Below are positions 8,601 to 15,608 of a stretch of DNA of 19,834 nt, piece by piece (within the stretch, counting starts at the first letter, position 1; each line of letters begins with the position of its first letter). A program made the translations under genes and the position numbers. The stretch is taken from positions 1 through 19,834 of the forward strand of contig CAJUND010000042.1 of assembly GCA_910587655.1 (NCBI GenBank), written 5' to 3'. The notes under the pieces are model-generated. The model made no database searches. It was given only the letters and a program-made list of their open reading frames with translations, and had not been told where the DNA came from. This stretch comes from an uncultured Agathobacter sp. GTDB taxonomy: Bacteria; Bacillota; Clostridia; Lachnospirales; Lachnospiraceae.

Positions 8601-9478
8601 CCAGGGCCACAGATAACAAAGAACTGGTAACTTCCGGTATTTACAGTGCAAAGGATATTTATATATGTAAGAACAGGGTTGCAAAGCCTGCAGTGTTCAT
8701 TCCAGTATTTCCGGGTACAAACTGTGAGTACGACAGCGCGAAAGCATTTGAACGTGCCGGGGCAAAAACCATTGTAAAAGTATTTAAAAATCTTGATGCG
8801 GCGGATATCAGGGATTCCGTCAGGGAGTTTGAGGAAGCAATTGCACAGTCCCAGATGATTATGTTTCCGGGCGGATTTTCTGCCGGGGATGAGCCGGAGG
8901 GCTCTGCAAAGTTTTTTGCAACAGCATTCCGTAATGCCAAGCTGACGGAGGCTGTGAACCGTCTTCTGGACAGGGACGGACTGGTTCTTGGAATCTGTAA
9001 CGGTTTTCAGGCGTTAATCAAGCTTGGACTTGTACCGTATGGAAACATCCGGATGCAGAAAGAAGATTCACCGACACTGACCTACAACACAATTGGCAGA
9101 CATATCAGCAGAATGGTATATACAAAGGTCGTGTCTGACAAATCCCCATGGCTGGCAAAGGCCAAAACCGGTATGACATACTGCAACCCGGCATCCCATG
9201 GCGAGGGAAGGTTCGTTGCATCAAAGGAGTGGCTTGACAGACTGTTTGCGGAAGGACAGGTTGCCACCCAGTATGTAAATGAAGCCGGGGAGCCTACGAT
9301 GGATGAGGAATGGAATGTGAACGGTTCCTATATGGCGATTGAAGGCATCACAAGTCCGGACGGAAGAGTATTCGGAAAAATGGCGCACAGCGAACGCAGG
9401 GGCGAAGCAGTGGCCATGAATATCTATGGGGAGCAGGACATGAAGCTGTTTGAAGCAGGCGTTGAGTATTTTTCATAA
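5675..9478 (+). CDS. purL: Phosphoribosylformylglycinamidine synthase, single-chain form
   Basis: This cytosolic enzyme converts FGAR, glutamine and ATP to FGAM in de novo purine synthesis. At 1267 aa it is the long type, with synthetase and glutaminase in one chain, unlike the PurL/PurQ/PurS split of bacilli. Visible marks are HTTFSTELK near residue 235, HNHPTEIEPFGG at 337-348 and GGAIRDP in the first synthetase half, SIGGKDSMSGTF in the second half, and a C-terminal glutaminase with FPGTNCEYD, GGFSAGDE, the nucleophile Cys1108 in GICNGFQ, and the HSER region near the end. The chain resembles the clostridial/streptococcal clade of the family. AAGGAGG sits 7 bases before the ATG. No other purine gene is adjacent in this window. 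Confidence 0.97.
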   Translation: MGNVRRVYVEKKPDFAVKAKELKHEIRHYLGIEVEEVRVLTRYDVENISEDTYRKALKTVFSEPPVDYIYEEGDTEGGILSVPGVNEGSTHVFSVEFLPGQFDQRADSAEQCVKLLNEDEEPFIRSATTYVISGEITESELSSIKKYCINPVDSRETGEEMPDTLVQEFEEPEDIKSFEGFTGMPEQELKCLYDSLNLAMTFKDFLHIQNYFNSEEHRNPTMTEIRVLDTYWSDHCRHTTFSTELKNIKFDEGYYQAPIKKTYEDYLATHKKMYEGRGDKFVCLMDLALLAMKRLKAEGKLDDQEESDEINACSIVVPVEVDGKTEEWLVNFKNETHNHPTEIEPFGGAATCLGGAIRDPLSGRTYVYQAMRVTGAADPTVSVKDTMAGKLPQKKIVREAARGYSSYGNQIGLSTGYVKEVYHPDYVAKRMEIGAVMGAAPRRAVQRLTSDPGDKIILLGGRTGRDGIGGATGSSKAHNTESTSVCGAEVQKGNAPTERKLQRLFRREEVSHIIKKCNDFGAGGVSVAIGELADGLCIKLDRVPKKYAGLDGTEIAISESQERMAVVVAPQDVEQFLAYAKEENLEAVEVAVVTEEPRLVMEWRGQQIVNISRTFLNTNGAHQEADVEVEMPDEKNSFLRKLALEKVTDALAGGDIKAAWLATLSDLNVCSQKGLVEMFDGSIGAGSVFMPFGGRYQLTETQSMVAKLPVAEGTCDTVTMMAYGFDPYLSSWSPYHGAVYAVLESVSRIVASGGDYKKIRLTFQEYFRRMSEEPKRWSQPFAALLGAFDAQIGFGLPSIGGKDSMSGTFNEIDVPPTLVSFAVDVAKEKDIITPELKKAGNKLVLFAAEKNEYDLPDYEAVMKMYDTVHELTGKGAVVSAYALDGKGLAAAVSRMAFGNRLGVTIGGLSAQALFEPGFGSIVAEVPASFLPIIMEAGGKIIGEVNDTKQFVYGNTALSMDEALEAWTKTLEPVFKTRATDNKELVTSGIYSAKDIYICKNRVAKPAVFIPVFPGTNCEYDSAKAFERAGAKTIVKVFKNLDAADIRDSVREFEEAIAQSQMIMFPGGFSAGDEPEGSAKFFATAFRNAKLTEAVNRLLDRDGLVLGICNGFQALIKLGLVPYGNIRMQKEDSPTLTYNTIGRHISRMVYTKVVSDKSPWLAKAKTGMTYCNPASHGEGRFVASKEWLDRLFAEGQVATQYVNEAGEPTMDEEWNVNGSYMAIEGITSPDGRVFGKMAHSERRGEAVAMNIYGEQDMKLFEAGVEYFS

Positions 9479-9480
9479 AG

Positions 9481-9550
9481 ATCAGGTACTTAATGTTACG
9501 TTATTTAAGATGAGGCAGTTTATGCAGTTTCATAGGGAAGAACACCTGAT
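9481..9550 (+). other. Possible structured 3' end of the purL transcript
   Basis: ATCAGGT (9481-9487) can pair with ACCTGAT (9544-9550), enclosing a small CTTAA/TTAAG hairpin (9489-9493 with 9505-9509). No clean terminator is visible; the T-rich tract near 9578-9586 lacks a convincing stem. The remainder up to 9640 holds nothing else that I can identify. Confidence 0.3.
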
Positions 9551-9640
9551 ATTTGCACCCTGAAACACTGTGTTTTGTGATTTTTTTAAGGACTTAAGAA
9601 AATTTTAAAGATTTTTTTTCAACAAAATGCGATTTTGGTG

Positions 9641-9669
9641 TTGCAAAGATACAACACTTGGTGTATAGT
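9641..9669 (+). promoter_or_regulatory. Sigma-A promoter of the Ig-like surface protein gene
   Basis: TTGCAA at 9641-9646, a 17-base spacer and TATAGT at 9664-9669 make a good promoter. The start point would be near 9676, leaving about 425 bases of leader before the ATG at 10102. An upstream imperfect inverted repeat (CAACAAAAT at 9620-9628 with ATTTTGGTGTTG at 9632-9643) overlaps the -35 box. Confidence 0.65.
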
Positions 9670-9675
9670 ATGTTT

Positions 9676-10101
9676 CGTAGAGTAGTTAAGATAGTACTGC
9701 TAAAAGAAAAGTACGAGAAAAGGTTAGCAACTATTTGGACTATGGAAACTGAAGTTGAAAAGATAGACTTCAGACAAACCTTACAATTACAGGTACATAC
9801 AGAAGCTAAGAACCATCGGGACTTTAGCTTGCTGATTTTGATGCTGGACATTCAACGTCGATTTCACTCTACGCGACGGCTGGTGGCTTGAAGCTTCGAA
9901 TCATATATGATTGATGTATCTGTGGACAAAGCTGGTAATAAGCTTCGGCTTGAGGATACCGGCGGAGGCATCTGGGGGCAGCGTTGAGTTTGAAAAATCG
10001 TCCGCAGCGATTCTGAGAATGAAATGAAAGAACCTAAACGTGCAAGGTCAAACGAGTAGATTCAGACGGGAGCCTACCGAGAAGGAAAGAGAGGAAAAAA
10101 C
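9676..10101 (+). ncRNA. Long structured 5' leader of unknown class
   Basis: No convincing protein is encoded here. Several perfect hairpins are visible: CTGAAGT/ACTTCAG (9749-9755, 9767-9773), AAGCTAA/TTAGCTT (9803-9809, 9824-9830), and AATCG/CGATT around 9996-10012. There is also a GAAGCTTC beginning near 9891 with a distant AAGCTTC partner near 9940-9950, and a palindrome AATCATATATGATT just after 9898. The 3' end carries the ribosome binding site GAGAGG (10089-10094), seven bases before ATG 10102. I do not recognise a known riboswitch. It could stabilise the mRNA of an abundant surface protein, sense a ligand, or be a processed RNA. Confidence 0.5.
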
Positions 10102-12597
10102 ATGAAATCATTCAAAAAAGTGTTAGCAACAACGCTTGCAGCAGCAATGGTTATCACTGCAGTTCCTGTAAGTTCTGCAAATGCCGCTGCTCAGCCAAAG
10201 CTGAGTGCTACAAAGAAGACCTATTATGCAGGCAAGTCCTACAAGCTTAAGGTCACAACACCTTCTTCTTGGAAGAGTGTAAAAGTAACATCTACATCCA
10301 GCAAGAAGTCAGTTGCTACAGTAAAGACTTCTAAGAAGACAATTACTGTTAAGGCAGTTAAGGCTGGTAAGTCAACAGTTACGGTCAAGGTAACAGGAAA
10401 GAGCAAAAAGGGCAAGAAACTTTCCAAGACCTTAAAGTGTGCTGTAACCGTTAAGAATCCTAGCATTGCACTGAACCAGACAGAGTCAACACTTGCAATT
10501 GGCGAATCAGTAGCACTTAAGGCTACCGTAAAGCCGGCATCTGCAGGCACTGTTACTTATACAACAAGTGATGAAAAGATTGCAACCGTTGCAAATGACG
10601 GAACAGTTAAGGCTGTTGCAGAAGGTGAGGCTACAATTACTGCTTCTGCAAAATGCGGTACAAAGACTGTAAAGGCTACTGCAAAGGTTACAGTTAAGAA
10701 GACTGTATTCAAGAGTGTTACACAGACCAAGCTTACAGAGCTGGCAGCAGAAATCGCAGGTGATACAAAAGATCTTAAGACAACAGATTTCAGCATTGTG
10801 AATACAGCAACAAAGGTTGTTTATCCGGTTTCAAAGGTTTCTGTTGATTCCAAGGATGCAACAAAAGTTACACTGACACTTTTCAGTGAGCTGAAGGACG
10901 GACAGAACTACGATGTTACACTTAACGGTGTTACAAAGTCTTTCAAGGCTTCTGACGGACAGGTAGCATCTATCGCTGTTGACCCGGTTACTATTCCATA
11001 TGCAACAGAAACAGAAATTAAGCTGGTTGCAAAGGATGCAAACGGTGTATCTGTTAAAGAGCTTACTTATGGAACAGCTGATGCAAGCTATGACTTCACA
11101 ATCAATGCAAACGGAAACGGATATACAAACGGTTCCAAGTTATACCTGAACAAGGTTGGTGATACTGCTACAGCAGAGATTACCTACAAGTCCGGCAAGT
11201 ATGACCAGAATGGTAAGCCGGAAGGAAATATCGGACCAAACAAGGTTACAATCACAGCCGCTGACCAGGCAGCCGTAAGTGCTTTCGATGTAAGACTTGA
11301 TGTTGCTGGAAAGGCTTCCTTTGACAAGGCTAAGGATACAAAGAAGATTGCTGTAAATGAGCAGAAGACTGCATACTTCAAGATTTCTGATGCTAATGGC
11401 AAGGAAATTGCTGATACTGAATACAGCAAGTACTCAATTGAGACTTCTGATAAGACTGCACTGATGATTGCAGGCACAAGTATTGCTACAAAGAAGGTAG
11501 TTGTTAACGCATTAAAGACAGGTCCTGTTTATATCCTTGTAAAGGATAAGGACGGTAAGGTTGTAAACTCTGTTGCAATTGATGTTGTTGCAGAGAGAGC
11601 TGCTGCATCCCTTGATCTTGATAAATATGAAGTAACTGTTTCTAAAAACCTTGCTGGTGATGCAAAAACAGTTAAGGCAACAGTTAAGGATCAGTATGGT
11701 GATGATTTCGCACTGACATCTGACTTAAGCGTTGAGTGCCTTTCTGCTCCAGAGAGAGCTGCTAAAACTGCTTACACAGTTGCAAATCATAAAGAGATTA
11801 CTTTTACCAACGCTGATGTAAAGGGAGATTATTTATACAAGATTTCTTACAAGAAAGACGGTAAAGAGGTTGTAGCAAAGACAGTTAAGGTTTCTGTTAA
11901 GCAGACTACAGCTGTTACAGCTACTTCATGGAGAGTCAATGTTGAGAATGATGGTGTAGACATCAAGGTCGATAATGACAATAAGACTACTAAGACAATT
12001 ACAGTATCCATGATTGGTATGGCTGAAGGTATTGATCTTGCAAAAGAGACAGATACAACATTTACAGTAAAAGATGCCAATGGTAAAGTTCTTTACAATG
12101 ATATTGCTGGCTCTGCCACAGTAACAGGAGCTGCATTTGCAGTATCTTCTGGAGCACTGACAGTTACTGCACTGAATGTAGCAGGTGGTACAGCTACAAA
12201 GAATCTTGCTGCAGGCACATATACTGTTACTGCTAAACATGCTAATGTGACTATGACTACAGCATTTACTGTAAAGGATACACAGGCTAAGCCTACTGTA
12301 GAAGTTAAGTCAAACACTGAGACAGGTGCTACTGTTGCTGATGTATTAAAGAAAGCTCTGATTGTACGCTATGGTGAGGATACTTACACAGCCCGTACAG
12401 ATGCTGGTACTGTAAAGGCATTAACCGTTGTTACTGTAGAAGGTAAGCTGAATAATGGTACTGCAATTGCAGCTGGTACTTCAGTAAGTTCTGGACAGTA
12501 CTTCACAGTATCCAAACTGGTTGTAACTATTGAAGTTGCAACTGACATCACAATGGATGTTGAGGTTTCTGTACCTGGTGTTATCAATGTAAAATAA
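10102..12597 (+). CDS. Secreted Ig-like (Big_2-type) surface protein, expressed copy
   Basis: This 831-residue protein is exported and probably coats the cell surface. The signal peptide is residues 1-28 (KSFKK, alanine-rich core, ANA-AA). Residues 31-120 form a very lysine-, serine- and threonine-rich domain, and 121-200 form a Big_2-like domain with the pattern of KATVKP, SDEKIATV and GTVKAVAEGEATIT. The remaining 600 residues are a chain of beta-rich segments, acidic and rich in Asp, Thr, Val and Ala. There is no LPXTG motif, SLH domain or transmembrane tail, so the basic N-terminal part is the likely wall-binding portion. Codons are strongly biased (AAG, ACA, GTT, GCT), as in highly expressed genes. 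The truncated relative at 15609-18151 shares the 27-residue segment 94-120 almost exactly. Confidence 0.88.
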   Translation: MKSFKKVLATTLAAAMVITAVPVSSANAAAQPKLSATKKTYYAGKSYKLKVTTPSSWKSVKVTSTSSKKSVATVKTSKKTITVKAVKAGKSTVTVKVTGKSKKGKKLSKTLKCAVTVKNPSIALNQTESTLAIGESVALKATVKPASAGTVTYTTSDEKIATVANDGTVKAVAEGEATITASAKCGTKTVKATAKVTVKKTVFKSVTQTKLTELAAEIAGDTKDLKTTDFSIVNTATKVVYPVSKVSVDSKDATKVTLTLFSELKDGQNYDVTLNGVTKSFKASDGQVASIAVDPVTIPYATETEIKLVAKDANGVSVKELTYGTADASYDFTINANGNGYTNGSKLYLNKVGDTATAEITYKSGKYDQNGKPEGNIGPNKVTITAADQAAVSAFDVRLDVAGKASFDKAKDTKKIAVNEQKTAYFKISDANGKEIADTEYSKYSIETSDKTALMIAGTSIATKKVVVNALKTGPVYILVKDKDGKVVNSVAIDVVAERAAASLDLDKYEVTVSKNLAGDAKTVKATVKDQYGDDFALTSDLSVECLSAPERAAKTAYTVANHKEITFTNADVKGDYLYKISYKKDGKEVVAKTVKVSVKQTTAVTATSWRVNVENDGVDIKVDNDNKTTKTITVSMIGMAEGIDLAKETDTTFTVKDANGKVLYNDIAGSATVTGAAFAVSSGALTVTALNVAGGTATKNLAAGTYTVTAKHANVTMTTAFTVKDTQAKPTVEVKSNTETGATVADVLKKALIVRYGEDTYTARTDAGTVKALTVVTVEGKLNNGTAIAAGTSVSSGQYFTVSKLVVTIEVATDITMDVEVSVPGVINVK
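10379..10460 (+). repeat. Shared block between expressed and truncated surface genes, copy 1
   Basis: This segment codes residues 93-120 and corresponds to 15609-15690. The first 16 bases (TTACGGTCAAGGTAAC) are identical in both copies. Over the roughly 80-base block I count about 78% DNA identity, and 25 of 27 residues agree, after which likeness falls sharply. The copies are in the same orientation and the same reading phase. Confidence 0.85.
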
Positions 12598-12642
12598 TTT
12601 TCTCTGGCATAACCATTTAAGGTTGCAAAGGAGATGAATCAG

Positions 12643-12676
12643 GAAGCGGCTTCCATTTGGAAGCCGCTTCTTTTTT
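12643..12676 (+). terminator. Strong rho-independent terminator of the surface protein gene
   Basis: GAAGCGGCTTCC (12643-12654) pairs perfectly with GGAAGCCGCTTC (12659-12670) over ATTT, followed by a run of T's to 12676. It ends the transcript 46 bases after the stop. Confidence 0.93.
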
Positions 12677-12687
12677 ATTTCAGCAAT

Positions 12688-12723
12688 AAAAACCGGAAGT
12701 CTGTTTTCAGATTTCCGGTTTTT
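12688..12723 (-). terminator. Bidirectional terminator of the minus-strand nuclease operon
   Basis: AAAAACCGGAA (12688-12698) pairs with TTCCGGTTTTT (12713-12723), with an inner TCTG/CAGA stem after a single mismatch and a T4 loop. It has T tracts on both strands and lies just past the stop of the minus-strand gene ending at 12728, back to back with the surface gene terminator. Confidence 0.85.
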
Positions 12724-12727
12724 ATAT

Positions 12728-13570
12728 TCAGTCTATGTCCTGACCAGTTTTCAGTTTAATTACTTCTTCCAGGGTTAATCCCGAAATTTTTGCGATTTCC
12801 TCCAGGGTGTATTTTTCTGCTTCAAACATGCGGAATGCGGTTTTCTTTTTTGCATCCCTGTATGTCTGGTCCCTCATTTTTTCCATTGTTCTGCACATTG
12901 TTTCTATTCCCTCCGCTGTTTCTTTAAAATACCTGACACGTTTGGCAAGTGTGTCATAATACATATCGGCGGCATCCGTACATGATAAATCATGTATCAG
13001 TTTTCCTGCCGGCGAATCACTGCGAAATGAACCGTTTACATACAGTATGCGTGAACCGTCACCGAATACTTCGCCGGTTTCCGGACAGCAGCGTTCAATC
13101 CGGTAAAAAGGGAGTCCTTTCCCCATGATATCGTTTTCCATGAGAAAGACCAGCCATGTTTCCGGCAGGCTGTCCGGATTTTTGTCTTCTTTAAAAAGGC
13201 ATGCGTCCATCATGCTGCTGTACTGTCTTGCGGTTTTTCTTCCGGGTTCACAGTCCGGGCAGTACAGCCTGGCGTACAGTTTTGCTTTTGCGCCGTCTTC
13301 TGCACGGATGTCCAGTCTTACCGGACGATGTACTGGGTCCCCGGAGGATACATGTATCTGGACATCCAGTACCCGTAATTCTGGTTTTTCCAGGATGACA
13401 CGTAGTATCAGTTCCGCACATACGGTATCGCCGTAACAGCACGCGGCGAGAAAATCATCATCCAGCAGGCGAAATTCCATGAGCCGCTGCATATCTTTAT
13501 TGCGTCTTAATTTTTCACGGCGTATGCCGTTTAGTCTTTGTCCGTTCTCGTCCAGGACAGGTTTATGCAC
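12728..13570 (-). CDS. PD-(D/E)XK transposase-like (Rpn-related) protein with altered active site
   Basis: These 280 residues match the family annotated as PD-(D/E)XK nuclease family transposase, which is related to Rpn recombination-promoting nucleases. Recognisable segments are FRLLDDDFLAACC, VRLDIRAEDG, RQYSSMMDA, LVFLMENDIMGKGLPFYRIERC, SRILYVNGSFRSDSPAGKLIHDLSC and a C-terminal helix-turn-helix-like YTLEEIAKISGL. Asp87 of the core is kept. By my alignment from memory, the usual E-x-Q that follows (as in NIEIQR) reads R101-L-Y103, so the cleavage site appears lost. The start is GTG, with AAAGGAG seven bases upstream. It lies 32 bases after the AAA-ATPase gene and is probably co-transcribed with it. 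It may be a degenerate element or a DNA-binding regulator. Confidence 0.8.
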   Translation of the reverse strand: MHKPVLDENGQRLNGIRREKLRRNKDMQRLMEFRLLDDDFLAACCYGDTVCAELILRVILEKPELRVLDVQIHVSSGDPVHRPVRLDIRAEDGAKAKLYARLYCPDCEPGRKTARQYSSMMDACLFKEDKNPDSLPETWLVFLMENDIMGKGLPFYRIERCCPETGEVFGDGSRILYVNGSFRSDSPAGKLIHDLSCTDAADMYYDTLAKRVRYFKETAEGIETMCRTMEKMRDQTYRDAKKKTAFRMFEAEKYTLEEIAKISGLTLEEVIKLKTGQDID

Positions 13571-13602
13571 TGGTGGTCTCCTTTCAGCAATATTACATCT
13601 TT

Positions 13603-15285
13603 TTATCCAATCAGAACATGGTTTCCCTCAAATGCAAATCCGTATTTCAGAATCCGTTCGCGGGAAATCCCTTTTTCCAGCAGTTTTGTGTCGTAATGTT
13701 TTTCCGATATCTGCCTGAGCGCTGTCTGTACGGTATCCTCCAGCGATTTTTCCTTTGCAGGATTGTGTACCTTGAATTCCATGATTATGGCGGGCAGGCT
13801 GTCATTTAACGGCTCCAAGATTACATCATAACGCCCGAATCCGCTTTCGCGGTTGGAATGGATAACGTAATTATTTTTCTGGTCAACAAGGAGTCCAAGC
13901 ACAAAGCCGTGGTAAAAACGTTCAGGAGCGCTTTTTTTCGACGGACTTTTTCCCGTGTCAAAGCTGCTGAACGTGGCAAGTGCAACTTCGTTCATGTAAT
14001 CATTCATTGATTCCGTGTCACCGGAAAGCATGGCACGGATAAATGCGCTGTAGACAGAGCCGGTTTTTTTGAACCATCCGGATACCATCCGGTCAAACAT
14101 TACCATGACTTCCCTGTTTGTCAGCATCAGATGGTAATTCTGGTCTTTATCCACAGCATCCTCCGGGGCCCGGACCACTTTCAGATAGCCGCCTGCAAGC
14201 AGCAGGCTCCAGATGGCGGTGCAGTCCCAGTCAAGCTGGTCAAAGACAATCTGTTCGTCGATTTCCGTCACAAGTTTTCCGCCGGAAAGCAGGTCCTCCA
14301 TAGCGGATTTGGTGTATCCGTCGCCCTCACGGACCAGTTTTGAAACCAGACTGTTGGAGCTGGTATTTGCCCAGTACGGGGCAATTTCGCCTTTGTCAAG
14401 AAAGTTTGTGATGGACCATGGGTTATAAATGTCCGGCTGCCTGCCAAACACAAATCCGTCATACCATTTCTTTACGTTCTCTTTTTTACCGGACAGCCCC
14501 TGTTCATCAAGGGCTGCAAAAACCTCCGGTTCGGTAAAACCAAAAGCTGTCGCATATTTTGCAGAGGTGGTGGTAATTACTTCGATGTTGTTCAGGTCAG
14601 AAAAGATGGACTCACTGCTTACCCTTGTGATTCCTGTCATCAGGCCGCGTTCAAGGTGGGGGTTGGTTTTGAATGTGGAGTTGAACATGCTTCTGGTAAA
14701 GGAAACCAGTTCCTGCCAGAAGCCGTTTACATATGCCTCCTGCAGCGGGGTGTCGTATTCATCCAGAATCATAATTATCTTTTTCCCGTAAAATCGTTCC
14801 AGATATTTCATCAGGTTACGCAGGGCTGTTGATGCAGCTGTATCCGGCATGTCCGGGCTGATGGACATGAATTTTTTTCTTTCATTTTCAGTCAGAAGAT
14901 TTCCGTCCAGAAGAAAATTGTTTTCATCGTACAAGTCGCTGATACCTTCCTTAATACTGGTTACGGTTTCCCCAAAATTCGCAGACTTCATACCGGCAAA
15001 GCTCAGGAAAAGCACCGGCCATTTTCCCTGCTGGCTGCGCAGTTCCTTGTCATTCCAGATCTCCAGTCCTTCAAACAGGTCTGCCCGGTTTTCATAGCGG
15101 TTCGAAAAAAAACACTCAACCATGCTCATGTTCAGGGTTTTTCCGAACCGGCGCGGTCTTGTGATTAGAGTCACGTCATCTTTGGATTCCCACCATTCCT
15201 TTATAAAAGCTGTTTTATCTATATAAAAGCAGTTTTCTTCCCTGAGGGAGACAAAGTTTTGTTTTCCAATGCCTATTTTTTTCAT
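13603..15285 (-). CDS. AAA-ATPase-like protein with C-terminal PD-(D/E)XK nuclease domain, intact copy
   Basis: This 560-residue protein belongs to the AAA-ATPase-like/PDDEXK_9 family, found in many copies in gut clostridia and Bacteroidetes and of unknown function. The N-terminus has the family mark YIDKT (21-25), a Walker A variant RPRRFGKT (43-50), Walker B ending in LDEYD (174-178), and GLMTGITRVS. The C-terminus has a nuclease core: Asp487 in RYDVILEP and Glu503-x-Lys505 in MEFKV. AGGAGG lies 10 bases upstream of the ATG. It heads a two-gene minus-strand operon with the Rpn-related gene. A relative at 18351 is about 80% alike in DNA at the 5' end, by eye, but lacks the nuclease. Possible roles are mobile-element function, defence or recombination. 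Confidence 0.88.
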   Translation of the reverse strand: MKKIGIGKQNFVSLREENCFYIDKTAFIKEWWESKDDVTLITRPRRFGKTLNMSMVECFFSNRYENRADLFEGLEIWNDKELRSQQGKWPVLFLSFAGMKSANFGETVTSIKEGISDLYDENNFLLDGNLLTENERKKFMSISPDMPDTAASTALRNLMKYLERFYGKKIIMILDEYDTPLQEAYVNGFWQELVSFTRSMFNSTFKTNPHLERGLMTGITRVSSESIFSDLNNIEVITTTSAKYATAFGFTEPEVFAALDEQGLSGKKENVKKWYDGFVFGRQPDIYNPWSITNFLDKGEIAPYWANTSSNSLVSKLVREGDGYTKSAMEDLLSGGKLVTEIDEQIVFDQLDWDCTAIWSLLLAGGYLKVVRAPEDAVDKDQNYHLMLTNREVMVMFDRMVSGWFKKTGSVYSAFIRAMLSGDTESMNDYMNEVALATFSSFDTGKSPSKKSAPERFYHGFVLGLLVDQKNNYVIHSNRESGFGRYDVILEPLNDSLPAIIMEFKVHNPAKEKSLEDTVQTALRQISEKHYDTKLLEKGISRERILKYGFAFEGNHVLIG

Positions 15286-15329
15286 GATTGTGCATCCTCC
15301 TGGAAACCACGTTTTTATGTTATGCTGTT

Positions 15330-15357
15330 ATTATAGCATAATCTATGTTTATTGAAA
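15330..15357 (-). promoter_or_regulatory. Promoter of the minus-strand AAA-ATPase operon
   Basis: Read on the minus strand, TTTCAA (15352-15357), a 16-base spacer and TATAAT (15330-15335) form the promoter. The -10 box lies within an inverted repeat, TTATGCT/AGCATAA (15320-15326 with 15335-15341). The plus-strand copy at 18283-18310 has a related promoter with the shared core GCTATAATAACA. Confidence 0.7.
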
Positions 15358-15608
15358 GCCATACCGGGAATATATTTTAACATGGATGAATTATATCTGC
15401 GTTTTAGGCGTGAAGATTATTAAAGTTCAGGATGCGTGGTGTAAAAAGTAATTTTGTTACTTGCGCGTATCTTGTATGTATATTAATTGTTACTTGCCGC
15501 GTCTTAATTTTTACTTTTTCTTGTTTTGTGATATTGATTATATATGCTGTTTTTGGCTGTCCATGGGTTTTTTAATTGAGTTTTGGATTGACCATTTTCA
15601 TATTGTAT
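15358..15608. other. AT-rich non-homologous spacer before the truncated surface gene
   Basis: This stretch is strongly T-rich and shows no promoter with a ribosome binding site serving the downstream frame. It contains a hairpin AAGTAA/TTACTT (15446-15451, 15457-15462) and a direct repeat TTGTTACTTG at 15454-15463 and 15487-15496, a 33-base period, each copy followed by a CGCGT-like string. It has no resemblance to the leader or signal-peptide region of the expressed copy; the likeness begins abruptly at 15609. Confidence 0.5.

Noticed and set aside
9658..9891. 77-codon plus-strand reading frame between purL and the surface gene
   Set aside because: It begins inside the -10 region, has no ribosome binding site and no recognisable protein character, and overlaps hairpins of the leader.
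10007..10090. TPP or cyclic-di-GMP riboswitch in the surface gene leader
   Set aside because: Short strings such as CTGAGA and GCAAGGTCAAACG are suggestive, but the partner helices and other conserved strings are missing.
10239..12587. Long minus-strand open frames opposite the surface gene
   Set aside because: They are explained by the biased codons of the real gene; no ribosome binding sites or protein motifs support them.
12643..12723. Attachment site or integron-like element between the two back-to-back hairpins
   Set aside because: Both hairpins have T tracts at the expected distance from convergent stop codons, so two ordinary terminators explain them.
15461..15608. Membrane-like N-terminus of the truncated surface protein
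   Set aside because: The hydrophobic residues come from T-rich DNA; there is no binding site, no basic start and no signal cleavage motif, and it has no counterpart in the expressed copy.
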